From: Roseburia lenta
Lineage (GTDB): Bacteria > Bacillota > Clostridia > Lachnospirales > Lachnospiraceae
Reading direction: 5' to 3'
Length of the DNA stretch: 64,000 nt
Assembly (NCBI RefSeq): GCF_014287435.1
Contig: NZ_JACOPG010000001.1
Span: 248,001 to 312,000 of the forward strand
The translations under genes were made by a program, and so were the position numbers. Under the pieces are notes generated by a model. That model was not told the origin of the DNA and did not search any database. It saw only the letters and a list, made by a program, of their open reading frames with translations. Below, piece by piece: positions 37,068 through 46,047 of this stretch. The first letter of the stretch is position 1; every line of letters begins with the position of its first letter.

Positions 37068-37847
37068 TTAATACATTCCTTCTATAAATGACACTGTCAT
37101 GACTTTGATCTCTTTAAAAATAAAATTGGCAATGTCCGGTAATAAAAACGTCGTGATGAACAAAACTGCCAGACCAAGCAGGAGTTTCAACTGGACACCA
37201 ACGGCGAACATATTCATCTGTGGTGCCACCTTTGCCATGATACCCAAGATACTGTTGAGAATCATCATGCAGGCAAAGACCGGCAAAACAATACGAAATC
37301 CAATGACAAAAAGATCCGTACAATACTGCACCATGGAGGCAAGCAAGGAGTCCATCTGAAACTGTGCTCCTCCCAGCGGAAACAACTGAAACGAATCGAT
37401 CAGCGCACGCAGGATATACTGATGCATATTGGAAACGATCAAAAGCAAGAGGATAAAGTAAGAATATAAATTTCCCGTGATACTGACCTGGCTGCCTGTC
37501 GTCGGGTCAAATACCATAGCCATGGAAAGCCCGATATCCATATCAATGATCGTACCTGCAAATAAAATAATGGAATTACAAATATATGCCGCGAAACCGA
37601 TCAGCAATCCTGTAATTCCCTCTTTGAGCACCAATATGGCATAACCGACTTCCGAGGTGTATGCTGTATGTTCTACCGGGACGGCATAAAAAACAAGAAT
37701 TGCCACAAATGCAGATAATCCGATCTTTACCCTCCCCGGTACTTCCTTCGCGCCAAAAAAAGGTGCTACAAACACAAAGCAGGAAATCCGTACCAATATC
37801 AGTAAAAAATATTCAAATGTACTTATATCAAATGTATATTGTAACAT
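37068..37847 (-). CDS. fliR: Flagellar export gate protein FliR
   Basis: FliR forms the core of the export gate with FliP and FliQ. The 259-residue membrane protein has about six helices, starting MLQYTFDISTFEYFLLILVR, with FFGAKEVPGRVKIGLSAFVA and GSQVSITGNLYSYFILLLL conserved. The stop is one base before the TTG alternative start of flhB. Follows fliQ by seven bases. Confidence 0.96.
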   Translation of the reverse strand: MLQYTFDISTFEYFLLILVRISCFVFVAPFFGAKEVPGRVKIGLSAFVAILVFYAVPVEHTAYTSEVGYAILVLKEGITGLLIGFAAYICNSIILFAGTIIDMDIGLSMAMVFDPTTGSQVSITGNLYSYFILLLLIVSNMHQYILRALIDSFQLFPLGGAQFQMDSLLASMVQYCTDLFVIGFRIVLPVFACMMILNSILGIMAKVAPQMNMFAVGVQLKLLLGLAVLFITTFLLPDIANFIFKEIKVMTVSFIEGMY

Positions 37848-37854
37848 ACCAAAA

Positions 37855-38124
37855 CTAGCCTAAAAACGTGCTGAAGTTTGTCCACAATTCCGTCATGTAA
37901 TCTGTCAATGTTGTCAATATAAAAGCACCAAAGATCAGCATTCCCAGGAATACGGCAACGATCTTTGGTACAAAGGTCAGCGTCTGTTCCTGAATGGAGG
38001 TAACGGTCTGAAAAATACTGACGATCAGACCGACGATCAAAGAGATCAAAAGCAGCGGTGCCGCACATATGATGATATTGTAGATCGCATCTCTGACAAT
38101 ATCCAATACCTGTCCTTCTGTCAC
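37855..38124 (-). CDS. fliQ: Flagellar export gate protein FliQ
   Basis: FliQ is a small two-helix subunit of the export gate. From the GTG at 38124 it is 89 residues (MTEGQVLDIVRDAIYNIIIC), exactly the usual FliQ length. The open frame extends three codons upstream to another GTG at 38133, but GAGAG lies ten bases before the inner one and only one base before the outer one. The second helix carries IFQTVTSIQEQTLTFVPKI. Confidence 0.95.
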   Translation of the reverse strand: MTEGQVLDIVRDAIYNIIICAAPLLLISLIVGLIVSIFQTVTSIQEQTLTFVPKIVAVFLGMLIFGAFILTTLTDYMTELWTNFSTFLG

Positions 38125-38149
38125 AAAAATCACGCTCTCTTTCTATTTA

Positions 38150-38977
38150 TCAGTAAAATGTCTTGACCAGTCCGCCAATGACAAGATTCCATCCATCTGC
38201 CAGCACAAATAAAAGTATCTTAAACGGCAGGGAGATGGTCGTCGGCGGCAGCATCATCATACCCATGGACATCAACACGGACGAAACGACCATGTCGATC
38301 ACGATAAACGGGATATAGATCACAACACCGATAATAAAGGCTGTACGCAGTTCGCTTAAGATAAAACTCGGAACCAATACAACAAATGGGATATCATCAT
38401 AATCTTCATAGGTCGTATCTGAGATCTCACAAAAGAGTTTGAGATCCTTTTCCTGCGTCTGTCCGTACATGAAATTACGGATCGGCTCCACGGCACGATC
38501 CAGTGCCTCTTCCTGTGTGATCTCTCCATTGTCCAGCGGTGTAATGGCATTTTCATTGATCTGCGTAAAGGTCGGCCACATGATAAAGAATGTCAAAAAC
38601 AATGCCAGCCCGATCAAAATCTGGTTGGGTGGCGATGTCTGCGTACCGATCGCGGATCGAACAAAATGCAGGACAATGATGATCCTGGTAAAAGAGGTCA
38701 ACATGATCAGTATGGACGGTGCTAAAGCCAGAATCGTTATGACCAGTAAAATACGCACATTTGCGGATAAAGATCCGGAATCTGAATCCAGGGTCAATGA
38801 TACCCCGCCCTTGCCTGTGACCCAGTCACTGGAATTTGGTGCATTGTCCGTTGCTCCGTAGGAAGACGCATAGACTGTACTGCCACTGGCATACCAGACG
38901 CTGACACAGATGGCAAAGGTTGCCAGGATCAGACTAAAGATACAATATCCTTTTTTTAATTTGTTTTTCATATTCAT
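38150..38977 (-). CDS. fliP: Flagellar export gate protein FliP
   Basis: FliP makes the pentameric core of the export gate. The 275-residue protein has a cleavable signal peptide (about 1-36), then the family core: ILTSFTRIIIVLHFVRSAIG-like segment with TSPPNQILIGLALFLTFFIM, and PFIVIDMVVSSVLMSMGMMM near the end. It starts two bases after fliO stops. All motifs are standard. Confidence 0.96.
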   Translation of the reverse strand: MNMKNKLKKGYCIFSLILATFAICVSVWYASGSTVYASSYGATDNAPNSSDWVTGKGGVSLTLDSDSGSLSANVRILLVITILALAPSILIMLTSFTRIIIVLHFVRSAIGTQTSPPNQILIGLALFLTFFIMWPTFTQINENAITPLDNGEITQEEALDRAVEPIRNFMYGQTQEKDLKLFCEISDTTYEDYDDIPFVVLVPSFILSELRTAFIIGVVIYIPFIVIDMVVSSVLMSMGMMMLPPTTISLPFKILLFVLADGWNLVIGGLVKTFY

Positions 38978-38979
38978 GT

Positions 38980-39354
38980 CTACTTCTTCGGTAAATGTTC
39001 TTTGAACTTTTGTAAGGCATCGGCAAAATCGCCCTTAGCCGTCGGGATCGTCATATTCTGGGAAGGCATTTCTTTTAACTGCTCTCCGCTGAGTTGTCCC
39101 AAGACTGTGATCTCGTCCTTGCCGATGGCAATGACATAATAGGTGTCCTTGCCTGCCTGTATCAACTGTATGTACTTATTGGTCGTCAGTTTCAAGGTCT
39201 CAACAACCGAAAGGTTCTTGCTGATGCTCTGGCTTTTCTGGTAACCAGCAATCCATCGAGTCACATAGTAAGTCAATGCCAGAACGATTAAAAAACAAAA
39301 AAGTACAATGATCAGTTGAAAGATATTCTCACCTGTCGATGATAGTAAAATCAT
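38980..39354 (-). CDS. fliO: Flagellar biosynthesis protein FliO
   Basis: FliO helps FliP assemble. The 124-residue protein has one membrane helix (about 12-34) and a cytoplasmic SH3-like domain with SVVETLKLTTNKYIQLIQAG and YYVIAIGKDEITVLGQLS. Short and divergent as usual for the family. The ATG is two bases after the cheY stop. Confidence 0.9.
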   Translation of the reverse strand: MILLSSTGENIFQLIIVLFCFLIVLALTYYVTRWIAGYQKSQSISKNLSVVETLKLTTNKYIQLIQAGKDTYYVIAIGKDEITVLGQLSGEQLKEMPSQNMTIPTAKGDFADALQKFKEHLPKK

Positions 39355-39356
39355 TC

Positions 39357-39719
39357 TTAACCAATAACCTTCTTTACGGCTTCAAGAACACGCTCTGCCT
39401 GGAACGGCTTTACGATAAAGTCCTTGGCACCTGACTGAATTGCCTCGATAACCATTGCCTGCTGACCCATTGCAGAACACATGATAACGCAAGCATTTGG
39501 ATCCTTTGCACGGATTGCCTTTAAGGATTCGATACCATCCATCTCCGGCATGGTAATATCCATAAGCACCAGATCCGGCTTCAACTCCATGTACTTGTCA
39601 ACTGCTACCTTACCGTTTTCAGCTTCGCCTACAACGTTGTAACCATTCTTTGTCAAGATATCCTTGATCATCATTCTCATAAACGCAGCATCATCACTAA
39701 TTAAAATATTTTTTGCCAT
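39357..39719 (-). CDS. cheY: Chemotaxis response regulator CheY
   Basis: CheY-P binds FliM/FliY to set motor direction. The 120-residue receiver has all key residues: Asp9-Asp10, phospho-acceptor Asp54 (VLMDITMPEMDG), Ser82 of CSAMG, and Lys104 in FIVKPF. It lies between fliY and fliO, as in Bacillus. It contrasts with the CheB receiver in this window, which has lost these residues. Confidence 0.97.
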   Translation of the reverse strand: MAKNILISDDAAFMRMMIKDILTKNGYNVVGEAENGKVAVDKYMELKPDLVLMDITMPEMDGIESLKAIRAKDPNACVIMCSAMGQQAMVIEAIQSGAKDFIVKPFQAERVLEAVKKVIG

Positions 39720-39741
39720 CTCTTACTCTCCTTTTTATCTC

Positions 39742-40965
39742 TTATTTCATTATCTCGGTAATACGAATACCGAAAGATTCTTCAATGACTACTACTTCAC
39801 CTTTTGCAACGTATTTACCATTGACCAATACGTCGATCGGTTCGCCGGCGATCTTGTTTAATTCTATGATCGTTCCCGGTGCAAAATCCAAAATATCCTG
39901 AATGGATTTGTGTGTCCTGCCTAACTCGACAGTCACTTCCAATGGAACGTCCATGATCAGATCTATATTTTCCGGCTGGTATGGTGCCTGATAATTGCCG
40001 GCAAAAGGTTGGAATTGTGCAGGCTGCACATTGACCTGCTGTTGTGGTGGATATGGTTGCTGCATATATGGCTGTTGCATATATGGCTGTTGCATATATG
40101 GCTGTCCGCCTGACGTTCCCATATCCGGCATTGGTTGCGGCGGTGGGGTCTGCCCTAGCATGGCTTGTTCCTGCATCTGCCCCTGCGCTTGCGGTGGGGT
40201 CTGTGGTGCCGCCTGTGGCTGTGATGCCGGTTCCGGCTGCGGTGTCGGCATGTCATCATCCACGGTCGATGCCGTATCGCTCTCCATATTCGACATGATG
40301 TTACTGCACATCTCCTTGGCAAGTGATACCGGATACAACTGCATAATCTCACTATCCACCAAATCACCAATCAGCATTTTAAAGGTAATCTTAACGAATC
40401 TTCCCTCCAGGAAATCTTCGATTTCTCCTCCATCGGTTGTATCCTGCAGATCCATCAAGGTTGAGGATGGTGGGCTGATATCAATCATGGTATTTAGCAT
40501 GGATGACATCGATGTTGCAGAAGATCCCATCATCTGGTTCATAGCTTCACTGATTGCACTCAAATGCAGTTCTGTAATCTCACCATCTGTGTTTGAGCCA
40601 TCGCCTCCCATCATCAGATCCGTAATGATTTTTACATCATTTTCCCGTAAGACTAAGATATTGCTTCCATCTAATCCTTTGGTATAAGCGATTCGTACCA
40701 AAACACATGGTTTTTCATATTTATCTACAATCTCATCCCACGTTCCCATGGAAACAACGGGCGTTGAAATTTCGACTTTTTTATTTACTAAGGAAAACAG
40801 TGTTGTCGCTGCCGTTCCCATGCTGATATTGGCAATCTCACCAATGGTATCAACTTCATCCGGTGTGAGTTCTTCACCTGCTGCCGCGTCAGACGTGTCA
40901 GCATCCGGTATCCCACCACTCAGGAGGGCGTTGATCTCTTCCTGGGATAATACGCCGTCACTCAT
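39742..40965 (-). CDS. fliY: Flagellar switch phosphatase FliY (CheC-FliN fusion)
   Basis: FliY combines a CheY-P phosphatase with the FliN part of the C ring. The 407-residue protein starts MSDGVLSQEEINALLSGG (a CheY-P-binding peptide), then a CheC-like domain with EIANISMGTAAT and EAMNQMMGSSATSM (both Glu-x-x-Asn), a Pro/Gln/Met linker (about 225-310), and a C-terminal SpoA domain (VPLEVTVELGRTHKSIQDIL). The linker includes a short tandem repeat QPYMQ. There is no separate fliN in the window, so FliY must serve for it. Confidence 0.95.
   Translation of the reverse strand: MSDGVLSQEEINALLSGGIPDADTSDAAAGEELTPDEVDTIGEIANISMGTAATTLFSLVNKKVEISTPVVSMGTWDEIVDKYEKPCVLVRIAYTKGLDGSNILVLRENDVKIITDLMMGGDGSNTDGEITELHLSAISEAMNQMMGSSATSMSSMLNTMIDISPPSSTLMDLQDTTDGGEIEDFLEGRFVKITFKMLIGDLVDSEIMQLYPVSLAKEMCSNIMSNMESDTASTVDDDMPTPQPEPASQPQAAPQTPPQAQGQMQEQAMLGQTPPPQPMPDMGTSGGQPYMQQPYMQQPYMQQPYPPQQQVNVQPAQFQPFAGNYQAPYQPENIDLIMDVPLEVTVELGRTHKSIQDILDFAPGTIIELNKIAGEPIDVLVNGKYVAKGEVVVIEESFGIRITEIMK
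40056..40113. repeat. 15-bp tandem repeat in the fliY linker
   Basis: Unit GCTGTTGCATATATG appears about three and a third times on the plus strand (40056-40070 with one variation, 40071-40085 and 40086-40100 exact, then a partial). On the coding strand each unit encodes five residues of the QPYMQ type. In-frame length change would not disrupt fliY. Confidence 0.9.
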
Positions 40966-41949
40966 CTATTCCTGCTCCTCTCTTATGACTGATGTTATTC
41001 TAACTGCATAATCTTCTCCGGCTGCGCCGGGAAGTGCAGTAAATTTCTTGATATCTCCGACATAGACATCCAATTCCTGGTTGACCTTGGTATTCAGGCG
41101 GATGATGTCTCCCACCTGCAAACCCGAAAAATCGTTAACGGAGATCACGCTTTTGCCAAGGATCGCCTTGACCGGAACGATCGCTTTTGCGATCAAAGAC
41201 TCGATGGTGTCTGCATACTCCATCTCCACCCGCTCCTGCATGTTGGAATACCAGAACTTGGTGTTTAACTTGTCCATGACAGGCTCTAGGGTAATATACG
41301 GAAGACAGATGTTCATAAAACCTTCCACATCCCCGATCTTGATGCTGATCGTCACAATCGCGATCATTTCCGATGGAGAAATGATCTGCGCAAACTGGGA
41401 GTTGGTCTCAATACGCTCCAAGCGCGGATGTACATCCAAAACATTGGTCCAAGGCTCACGCAATAACTGTACGCAGGCAGTCATGATACGTTCAATGATC
41501 AGAAGTTCGATCTCGGAAAACTCTCGTACTTTATCAAGCGGTTCTCCCTCGCCTCCTAACATACGATCCACGATCGCATATCCCAACTTGGATGCCATTT
41601 CTACAATGATATTTCCCTCTAAGGGTTCAAAGTTGACAATACCAAGCAAGACCGGATTGGAAAGGGAATTGGAAAATTCCATATAGGTAACTGCCTCCGA
41701 ATTCATCACCTCTACCTGTATGTTCTTGCGCAAGTAGACCGGAAGGTTGGTAGACAGTAATCTGCCATAATGTTCAAAAATAATCTCAAGGGTTCGTAAA
41801 TGTTCTTTGGAAAACTTGGATGGTCTGGAGAAGTCATAGTTCTTGACCTGCTTCTCGCTGCTTGCCTTGATCTCTTCAGCATCTACTTCACCACTGCTCA
41901 GTGCCTGTAATAAGTTGTCTATTTCATTTTGGGAAAGTATATCGCTCAA
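40966..41949 (-). CDS. fliM: Flagellar motor switch protein FliM
   Basis: FliM is the C-ring protein that binds CheY-P. The 327-residue protein has the N-terminal CheY-binding peptide LSQNEIDNLLQAL, the middle CheC-like domain with LLSTNLPVYLRKNIQVEV and the GGEGEPLD loop, and a C-terminal SpoA domain (VKAILGKSVISVNDFSGLQV). The start is a TTG at 41949, with GGTGGTGAG five bases upstream. Its stop meets the fliY ATG directly. Confidence 0.95.
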   Translation of the reverse strand: MSDILSQNEIDNLLQALSSGEVDAEEIKASSEKQVKNYDFSRPSKFSKEHLRTLEIIFEHYGRLLSTNLPVYLRKNIQVEVMNSEAVTYMEFSNSLSNPVLLGIVNFEPLEGNIIVEMASKLGYAIVDRMLGGEGEPLDKVREFSEIELLIIERIMTACVQLLREPWTNVLDVHPRLERIETNSQFAQIISPSEMIAIVTISIKIGDVEGFMNICLPYITLEPVMDKLNTKFWYSNMQERVEMEYADTIESLIAKAIVPVKAILGKSVISVNDFSGLQVGDIIRLNTKVNQELDVYVGDIKKFTALPGAAGEDYAVRITSVIREEQE

Positions 41950-41982
41950 GTATTCTCACCACCCACTGCAAATTTCTCCTTT

Positions 41983-42495
41983 TTACTGATATTGTGCCGT
42001 TGGGAATCCTACCGCTACAATAAAATCAGACCCAAACATCTTTTGAAGATCTTTCAAGATCTCATCCTGAACTGCTGACTGATTATTCTTGATCTCGTCT
42101 ATCGTATATTGTGAAACAATGTTGTTGATGTCGCCCTTGATCAGATTGACCTTTTCTTCGACCTGTGGCTTAAGATCCTTATAATCACTGTTCTTGGTAT
42201 CCATGGAGATAGATACGGTGAGCATAGCGAAATGATCCTTGCCGTCCCCATCCTGCTTAAGGTTGATGGTCTGTTCATCATCAATATTATAAACCTCGAT
42301 CTGGTCGATCGGGATATTGGCGTTGCTGGTCGCACTGCCGGACTCCAGATCCAGATCAATGGCGCTGCATACCTTAGTGATCAGTTCATTTGCTTTTTGT
42401 GTCTCCGGCAAAATCGTGATCGTCAGGATCACGGTGAGTACCAAATTGACAACCACGAGTGCTAATGTAATAACAGTAATAAGATTTTTCTTCAT
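41983..42495 (-). CDS. fliL: Flagellar basal body-associated protein FliL
   Basis: FliL surrounds the stator at the motor. The 170-residue protein has one N-terminal membrane helix (about 8-28) and a periplasmic-side domain of the stomatin-like fold; identity is low but the position between motB and fliM, length and topology are typical. It lies 11 bases after motB and 33 before fliM. Confidence 0.88.
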   Translation of the reverse strand: MKKNLITVITLALVVVNLVLTVILTITILPETQKANELITKVCSAIDLDLESGSATSNANIPIDQIEVYNIDDEQTINLKQDGDGKDHFAMLTVSISMDTKNSDYKDLKPQVEEKVNLIKGDINNIVSQYTIDEIKNNQSAVQDEILKDLQKMFGSDFIVAVGFPTAQYQ

Positions 42496-42506
42496 GATTG
42501 ACCTCT

Positions 42507-43358
42507 CTAATTATTTAAAGATTCTGAATTAAGCGAATTGTAGATCTTGATCTCTACCCTTCGGTTCTTTGCTCGTCCTTCTGCTGTCGAATTGTCTGCG
42601 ATCGGCACGTAAGATCCTCTGCCGGATGACTTGATATGTGCCGGATCCAGTGTCGTATTGTCCCGGATATAATTTGCCACATTCAAGGCACGGTACATGG
42701 AAAGGATATCATTGTCACTATACTGCTCTCCTGCCGCCGGTGGCACATTATCCGTGTGGCCTTCGATCTCGATCAGATTATTGGTGTAGTTATTAAGGAT
42801 CACGGCGATCTTTTCCATGACCGGAAGAACTTCCTCCCGGATAGTCGCCTCACCGGAATTAAAGAGCAGGGCTCCGTTTAAATTGATCAGCGTGTAGTAT
42901 TCATTGAACTCTACATCCACCTGATTCTCAAGACCATAGGATTGCAAAAGACGGCTGACCTGTTCTGCCATCTGCTCACTTTCCGTAAGCCCGGCATTTT
43001 CCAGTGTCTCCTGCGCTTCTTCTGTCGTCACCGTCGTATCCGGATTCGTAACCGAATCATCCGGTTCCTCGTCTCCCTTAGGAAGGGCTGAGGATGAATT
43101 GAAATAAATATCAAACTTTTCCAGCATGCTCACACCGGAAGATATCAATTCGCCATCTCCGATCGTCGAACCGCCCGACGGTAAAATACTAAAGGTACTC
43201 TGCAAAGACTGCACGACCATTTCAAACTTTTCTGTATCGACTGTTGACATAGAAAAGAGCAATACAAAGAAGCATAACAGCAAGTTCATCAGATCACTAA
43301 AGGTCGACATCCACGCTGGGGAGCCCTTTGGTGGATCCTCCTGTTTACGCTTTGCCAC
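42507..43358 (-). CDS. motB: Flagellar stator protein MotB
   Basis: MotB anchors the stator to peptidoglycan and conducts protons (or sodium ions). The 283-residue protein has one membrane helix whose TFSDLMNLLLCFFVLLFSMS holds the conserved ion-binding Asp (about residue 22), a plug/linker region, and an OmpA-like domain with IEGHTDNVPP and KNRRVEIKIY. The start is GTG, overlapping the motA stop by one base (TAGTG), with GGAGG nine bases before. The ion cannot be told from this alone. Confidence 0.95.
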   Translation of the reverse strand: MAKRKQEDPPKGSPAWMSTFSDLMNLLLCFFVLLFSMSTVDTEKFEMVVQSLQSTFSILPSGGSTIGDGELISSGVSMLEKFDIYFNSSSALPKGDEEPDDSVTNPDTTVTTEEAQETLENAGLTESEQMAEQVSRLLQSYGLENQVDVEFNEYYTLINLNGALLFNSGEATIREEVLPVMEKIAVILNNYTNNLIEIEGHTDNVPPAAGEQYSDNDILSMYRALNVANYIRDNTTLDPAHIKSSGRGSYVPIADNSTAEGRAKNRRVEIKIYNSLNSESLNN

Positions 43359-44149
43359 TATGCCTCACCTCCGTCTTCACTACCGGCATTATCTCGGTCA
43401 GATGGTGCTAGGAATGACTTGAGCTTTTCTTCGATAACACGAGGGTTCTCTCCTGCCTGAATAGATAAAAGACCTTCTACGGTAATCTCTCGCATCATGA
43501 TTTCCATATCATTGTTCACTTTTAACTTTGCTGCTGTCGGACCTGCCAGCCAGTTTGCAATCAAGGAACCATACAATGTTGTCAAAAGTGCTACCGCCAT
43601 ATTCGGTCCGATTGAAGATGAATCTGTTAAGTTCTTCAACATATTTACCAGACCAATCAACGTACCAATCATACCCCAGGCTGGACCAAGTTCTGCCCAT
43701 TTCTCCCAGAAACCAATAACCTTTTTATGTCTTGCTTCCAGATTAATCAAATCTGTTTCCAAAATACCACGCACAAGATCCGGATCCGTACCATCAACAA
43801 CCAGATTGATACCTTTTTTTAAGAATTCATCATCCATATCGTGTGTCGCTTCTTCCAATGCCAGAAGGCCTTCTTTTCGAGATATATTGGATAAATTGAT
43901 AATATTGGATATGACTTCCGATGCATCACCTACGGATGGTTCTTTCATCGCCAGTCCAATACTCTTTAGGCCGCTGATAAAATCCGCCAGCTTATGGGAT
44001 GCCAGGGTACCCGCTAAGGAACCACCAATCGTAATAATAACAGATGGAAGATCCATAAAGTCTTCGACAATATTACCGCCGGACGACAAAATACCAAAGA
44101 CAACCATGACCGCGCCTAAGATCAGACCGACTAACGATGCTATATCCAA
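43358..44149 (-). CDS. motA: Flagellar stator protein MotA
   Basis: MotA forms the ion channel with MotB and pushes FliG. The protein has four membrane helices, with the conserved WAELGPAWGMIGTLIGLVNM and PNMAVALLTTLYGSLIANW motifs. The frame opens at a GTG at 44158, but that GTG lies inside the AAGGCGGTGA ribosome site; a TTG at 44149 lies eight bases after the GGCGG core and gives MDIASLVGLILG, the usual MotA N-terminus. I use the TTG (263 residues). A 197-base non-coding stretch precedes it. Confidence 0.93.
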   Translation of the reverse strand: MDIASLVGLILGAVMVVFGILSSGGNIVEDFMDLPSVIITIGGSLAGTLASHKLADFISGLKSIGLAMKEPSVGDASEVISNIINLSNISRKEGLLALEEATHDMDDEFLKKGINLVVDGTDPDLVRGILETDLINLEARHKKVIGFWEKWAELGPAWGMIGTLIGLVNMLKNLTDSSSIGPNMAVALLTTLYGSLIANWLAGPTAAKLKVNNDMEIMMREITVEGLLSIQAGENPRVIEEKLKSFLAPSDRDNAGSEDGGEA

Positions 44150-44154
44150 ACTAT

Positions 44155-44164
44155 TCACCGCCTT
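44155..44164 (-). promoter_or_regulatory. Ribosome binding site that decides the motA start
   Basis: AAGGCGGTGA matches the full anti-SD complement AAGGAGGTGA at nine of ten bases. It contains the GTG at 44158, which therefore cannot be the start, and lies five bases before a TTG. Confidence 0.7.
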
Positions 44165-44183
44165 ACATATAAAATACTATATC

Positions 44184-44200
44184 TTGTGTTTTTCACACAA
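44184..44200. promoter_or_regulatory. TTGTGT...ACACAA inverted repeat upstream of motA
   Basis: TTGTGT (44184-44189) and ACACAA (44195-44200) are six-base inverted arms with a five-base gap, about 40 bases before the motA start. A further ACACAA is at 44285-44290. The same word recurs upstream of flgB and codY. It could be an mRNA hairpin or a protein site. Confidence 0.45.
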
Positions 44201-44306
44201 AAACCCATAGTTACACGTTTATTTAATCTTACTAAATTTTATCTATCTTGTCTACTTGTAATTCCATTTATTTATCATATTTCTACACAAATTGCGAAAA
44301 TTTAAA

Positions 44307-44341
44307 TAAAAAAAAGCCCACTTTATAGCAGGCTATTTTTT
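44307..44341 (-). terminator. Weak intrinsic terminator after flgE
   Basis: AGCCT/GGGCT pairing (arms near 44330-44334 and 44315-44319) between A and T runs; eight T follow on the minus strand. The stem is only four or five strong pairs, so partial read-through into motA is likely. The rest of 44159-44346 is AT-rich and shows no open frame of note. Confidence 0.6.
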
Positions 44342-44346
44342 ATACA

Positions 44347-46020
44347 TTATCGTTTCAGATTAACCAGTTCTTCCAGCAATGTATCCGAAGTTGTAATAAT
44401 TCGTGAATTTGCCTGGAAACCTCTCTGTGTCGTAATCATATCTGTAAACTGCTCAGAAAGATCAACATTAGACATTTCCAACTGTCCTGTTGTCATGCTG
44501 CCGCCATCTGCTGTAACCTCAACACCAATACCATCGAAATCACCGGAGTTTAATGTTGTTCCATAACAGTTATTACCAAGACTTTCCAGACCGGATGCAT
44601 TTGCAAACTGCGCTACCGGAATCTGTCCCAAAAGAACAGTATTACCGTTATCATAAGAACCATAAATCTTTCCGGTTCCATCAATTGATACTCCTGTTAA
44701 CTGTCCGAGTTTCTTTCCGGTTCCGTCGGTTGCCTTTTCTGCAGCGCCTTTTTCAAACTCTGCTGTAGAACTTCCACCATGATTCTGGTTTAAAAGATGG
44801 CTGAAGTCAATGGAAATATCCTCAAAGTTATCACCCAGAAGTGACATATTTAATGAAACAGATGTCGTTCCTGCGGAATCGATAAAACGGAAAGTTCCGT
44901 CGCTGGTATTAAACTGCAAAGTATAATTTGTCGTATCATAGGTCAGGTTCAACATACCGGTTGTCGTATCTACTGCCAGTGTTCCGGATGCTGCCGTATC
45001 TGCATCGATACCATAGATATCTGCAATGGAACGGAAGGTCTGCTTGCCGGCGCCATCCGTAAAGTTGTAGCCCAGTTCACCGCCTACGGTGACCGGTGCG
45101 CCGTCTGCACTTGTGACCATGGTATAGGTCGTACCATTTTCCGTATAGGTAATGCTTGCCGGATTGGTAGAGTTGTCCAAGGTATAATTCTTGCTTACGG
45201 AGAAGGATTTTACCGCTGTGGTGTCGTTACCGAAGATCTGGTCAAGGGCATCACTGCCGGCTGCGTCCACCCCCTGCTTATCCAGCCACTCAGCAAGGAT
45301 ATCATTGTTATCACTGTCATAAATATTGGTCAGTTCCACGGAATATGTACCGGCATCCGTATCAACTGCCTTGTATGCAAATTTTGCAGTATAAGAATAT
45401 CCCAGATTATCAAAGAAAGATAAGGTACGGACATAACCTGCATCGCTGGTCACGTTGGTATCGTTCTTATCGATCAATCCGGAAACGTTTGCCTTTGTTG
45501 TTGCCTCAGGTGCGCTTGTCATATTATCTGCCTGCATGATACGAAGGGCAGATACAGTATCCTTGCGGATATCCCCTGTCAGAGGATCAACCTGCCATCC
45601 CATGACAGTATAACCTGTAGATGTCATTGCAAGGTTTCCCGCACCATCTAAGTAGAAAGATCCTGCTCTTGTAAAAAGATTTTCTGTTCCATTATTTACG
45701 ATAAAGAAATTGGTAGAACTTCCGTTGGTCAGGCGGATATCCAGGGCATCGCCTGTGGATTGTGCTGCACCGGGAGAAGTGATGCTGACCTTTGTTGCTG
45801 CTGTTGATACACCAAGACCTATCTGCATGGCATTTTTTCCACCCGTTGTTGCTGTGGCTGCCGTAGCCCCTGATGTTGTCTGATACATAATATCAGCAAA
45901 CGTCGTAGATGACGCTTTAAAGCCAACTGTGTTGACGTTTGAGATGTTGTTACCAATAACATCCATCTTTGTCTGGTGTGTTTTTAATCCTGATACACCA
46001 GAATACATTGCTCTCATCAT
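44347..46020 (-). CDS. flgE: Flagellar hook protein FlgE
   Basis: FlgE polymerises into the hook. The 557-residue protein begins MMRAMYSGVSGLKTHQTKMD with VIGNNISNVNTVGFKASSTT, the D0 rod/hook signature, and ends with NVDLSEQFTDMITTQRGFQA and the C-terminal helix. The central domains (about 150-470) are long and Asp/Thr/Gly-rich, larger than in Bacillus. The ribosome site AGGAGGTCATTTATT is strong. Two hairpins precede it and a weak terminator follows. Confidence 0.95.
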   Translation of the reverse strand: MMRAMYSGVSGLKTHQTKMDVIGNNISNVNTVGFKASSTTFADIMYQTTSGATAATATTGGKNAMQIGLGVSTAATKVSITSPGAAQSTGDALDIRLTNGSSTNFFIVNNGTENLFTRAGSFYLDGAGNLAMTSTGYTVMGWQVDPLTGDIRKDTVSALRIMQADNMTSAPEATTKANVSGLIDKNDTNVTSDAGYVRTLSFFDNLGYSYTAKFAYKAVDTDAGTYSVELTNIYDSDNNDILAEWLDKQGVDAAGSDALDQIFGNDTTAVKSFSVSKNYTLDNSTNPASITYTENGTTYTMVTSADGAPVTVGGELGYNFTDGAGKQTFRSIADIYGIDADTAASGTLAVDTTTGMLNLTYDTTNYTLQFNTSDGTFRFIDSAGTTSVSLNMSLLGDNFEDISIDFSHLLNQNHGGSSTAEFEKGAAEKATDGTGKKLGQLTGVSIDGTGKIYGSYDNGNTVLLGQIPVAQFANASGLESLGNNCYGTTLNSGDFDGIGVEVTADGGSMTTGQLEMSNVDLSEQFTDMITTQRGFQANSRIITTSDTLLEELVNLKR

Positions 46021-46047
46021 AATAAATGACCTCCTAAATTGCTGTGT

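Noticed and set aside
43358..44158. motA starting at the GTG at 44158
   Set aside because: That GTG is part of the ribosome site; the TTG at 44149 is better placed and gives the usual MotA N-terminus.
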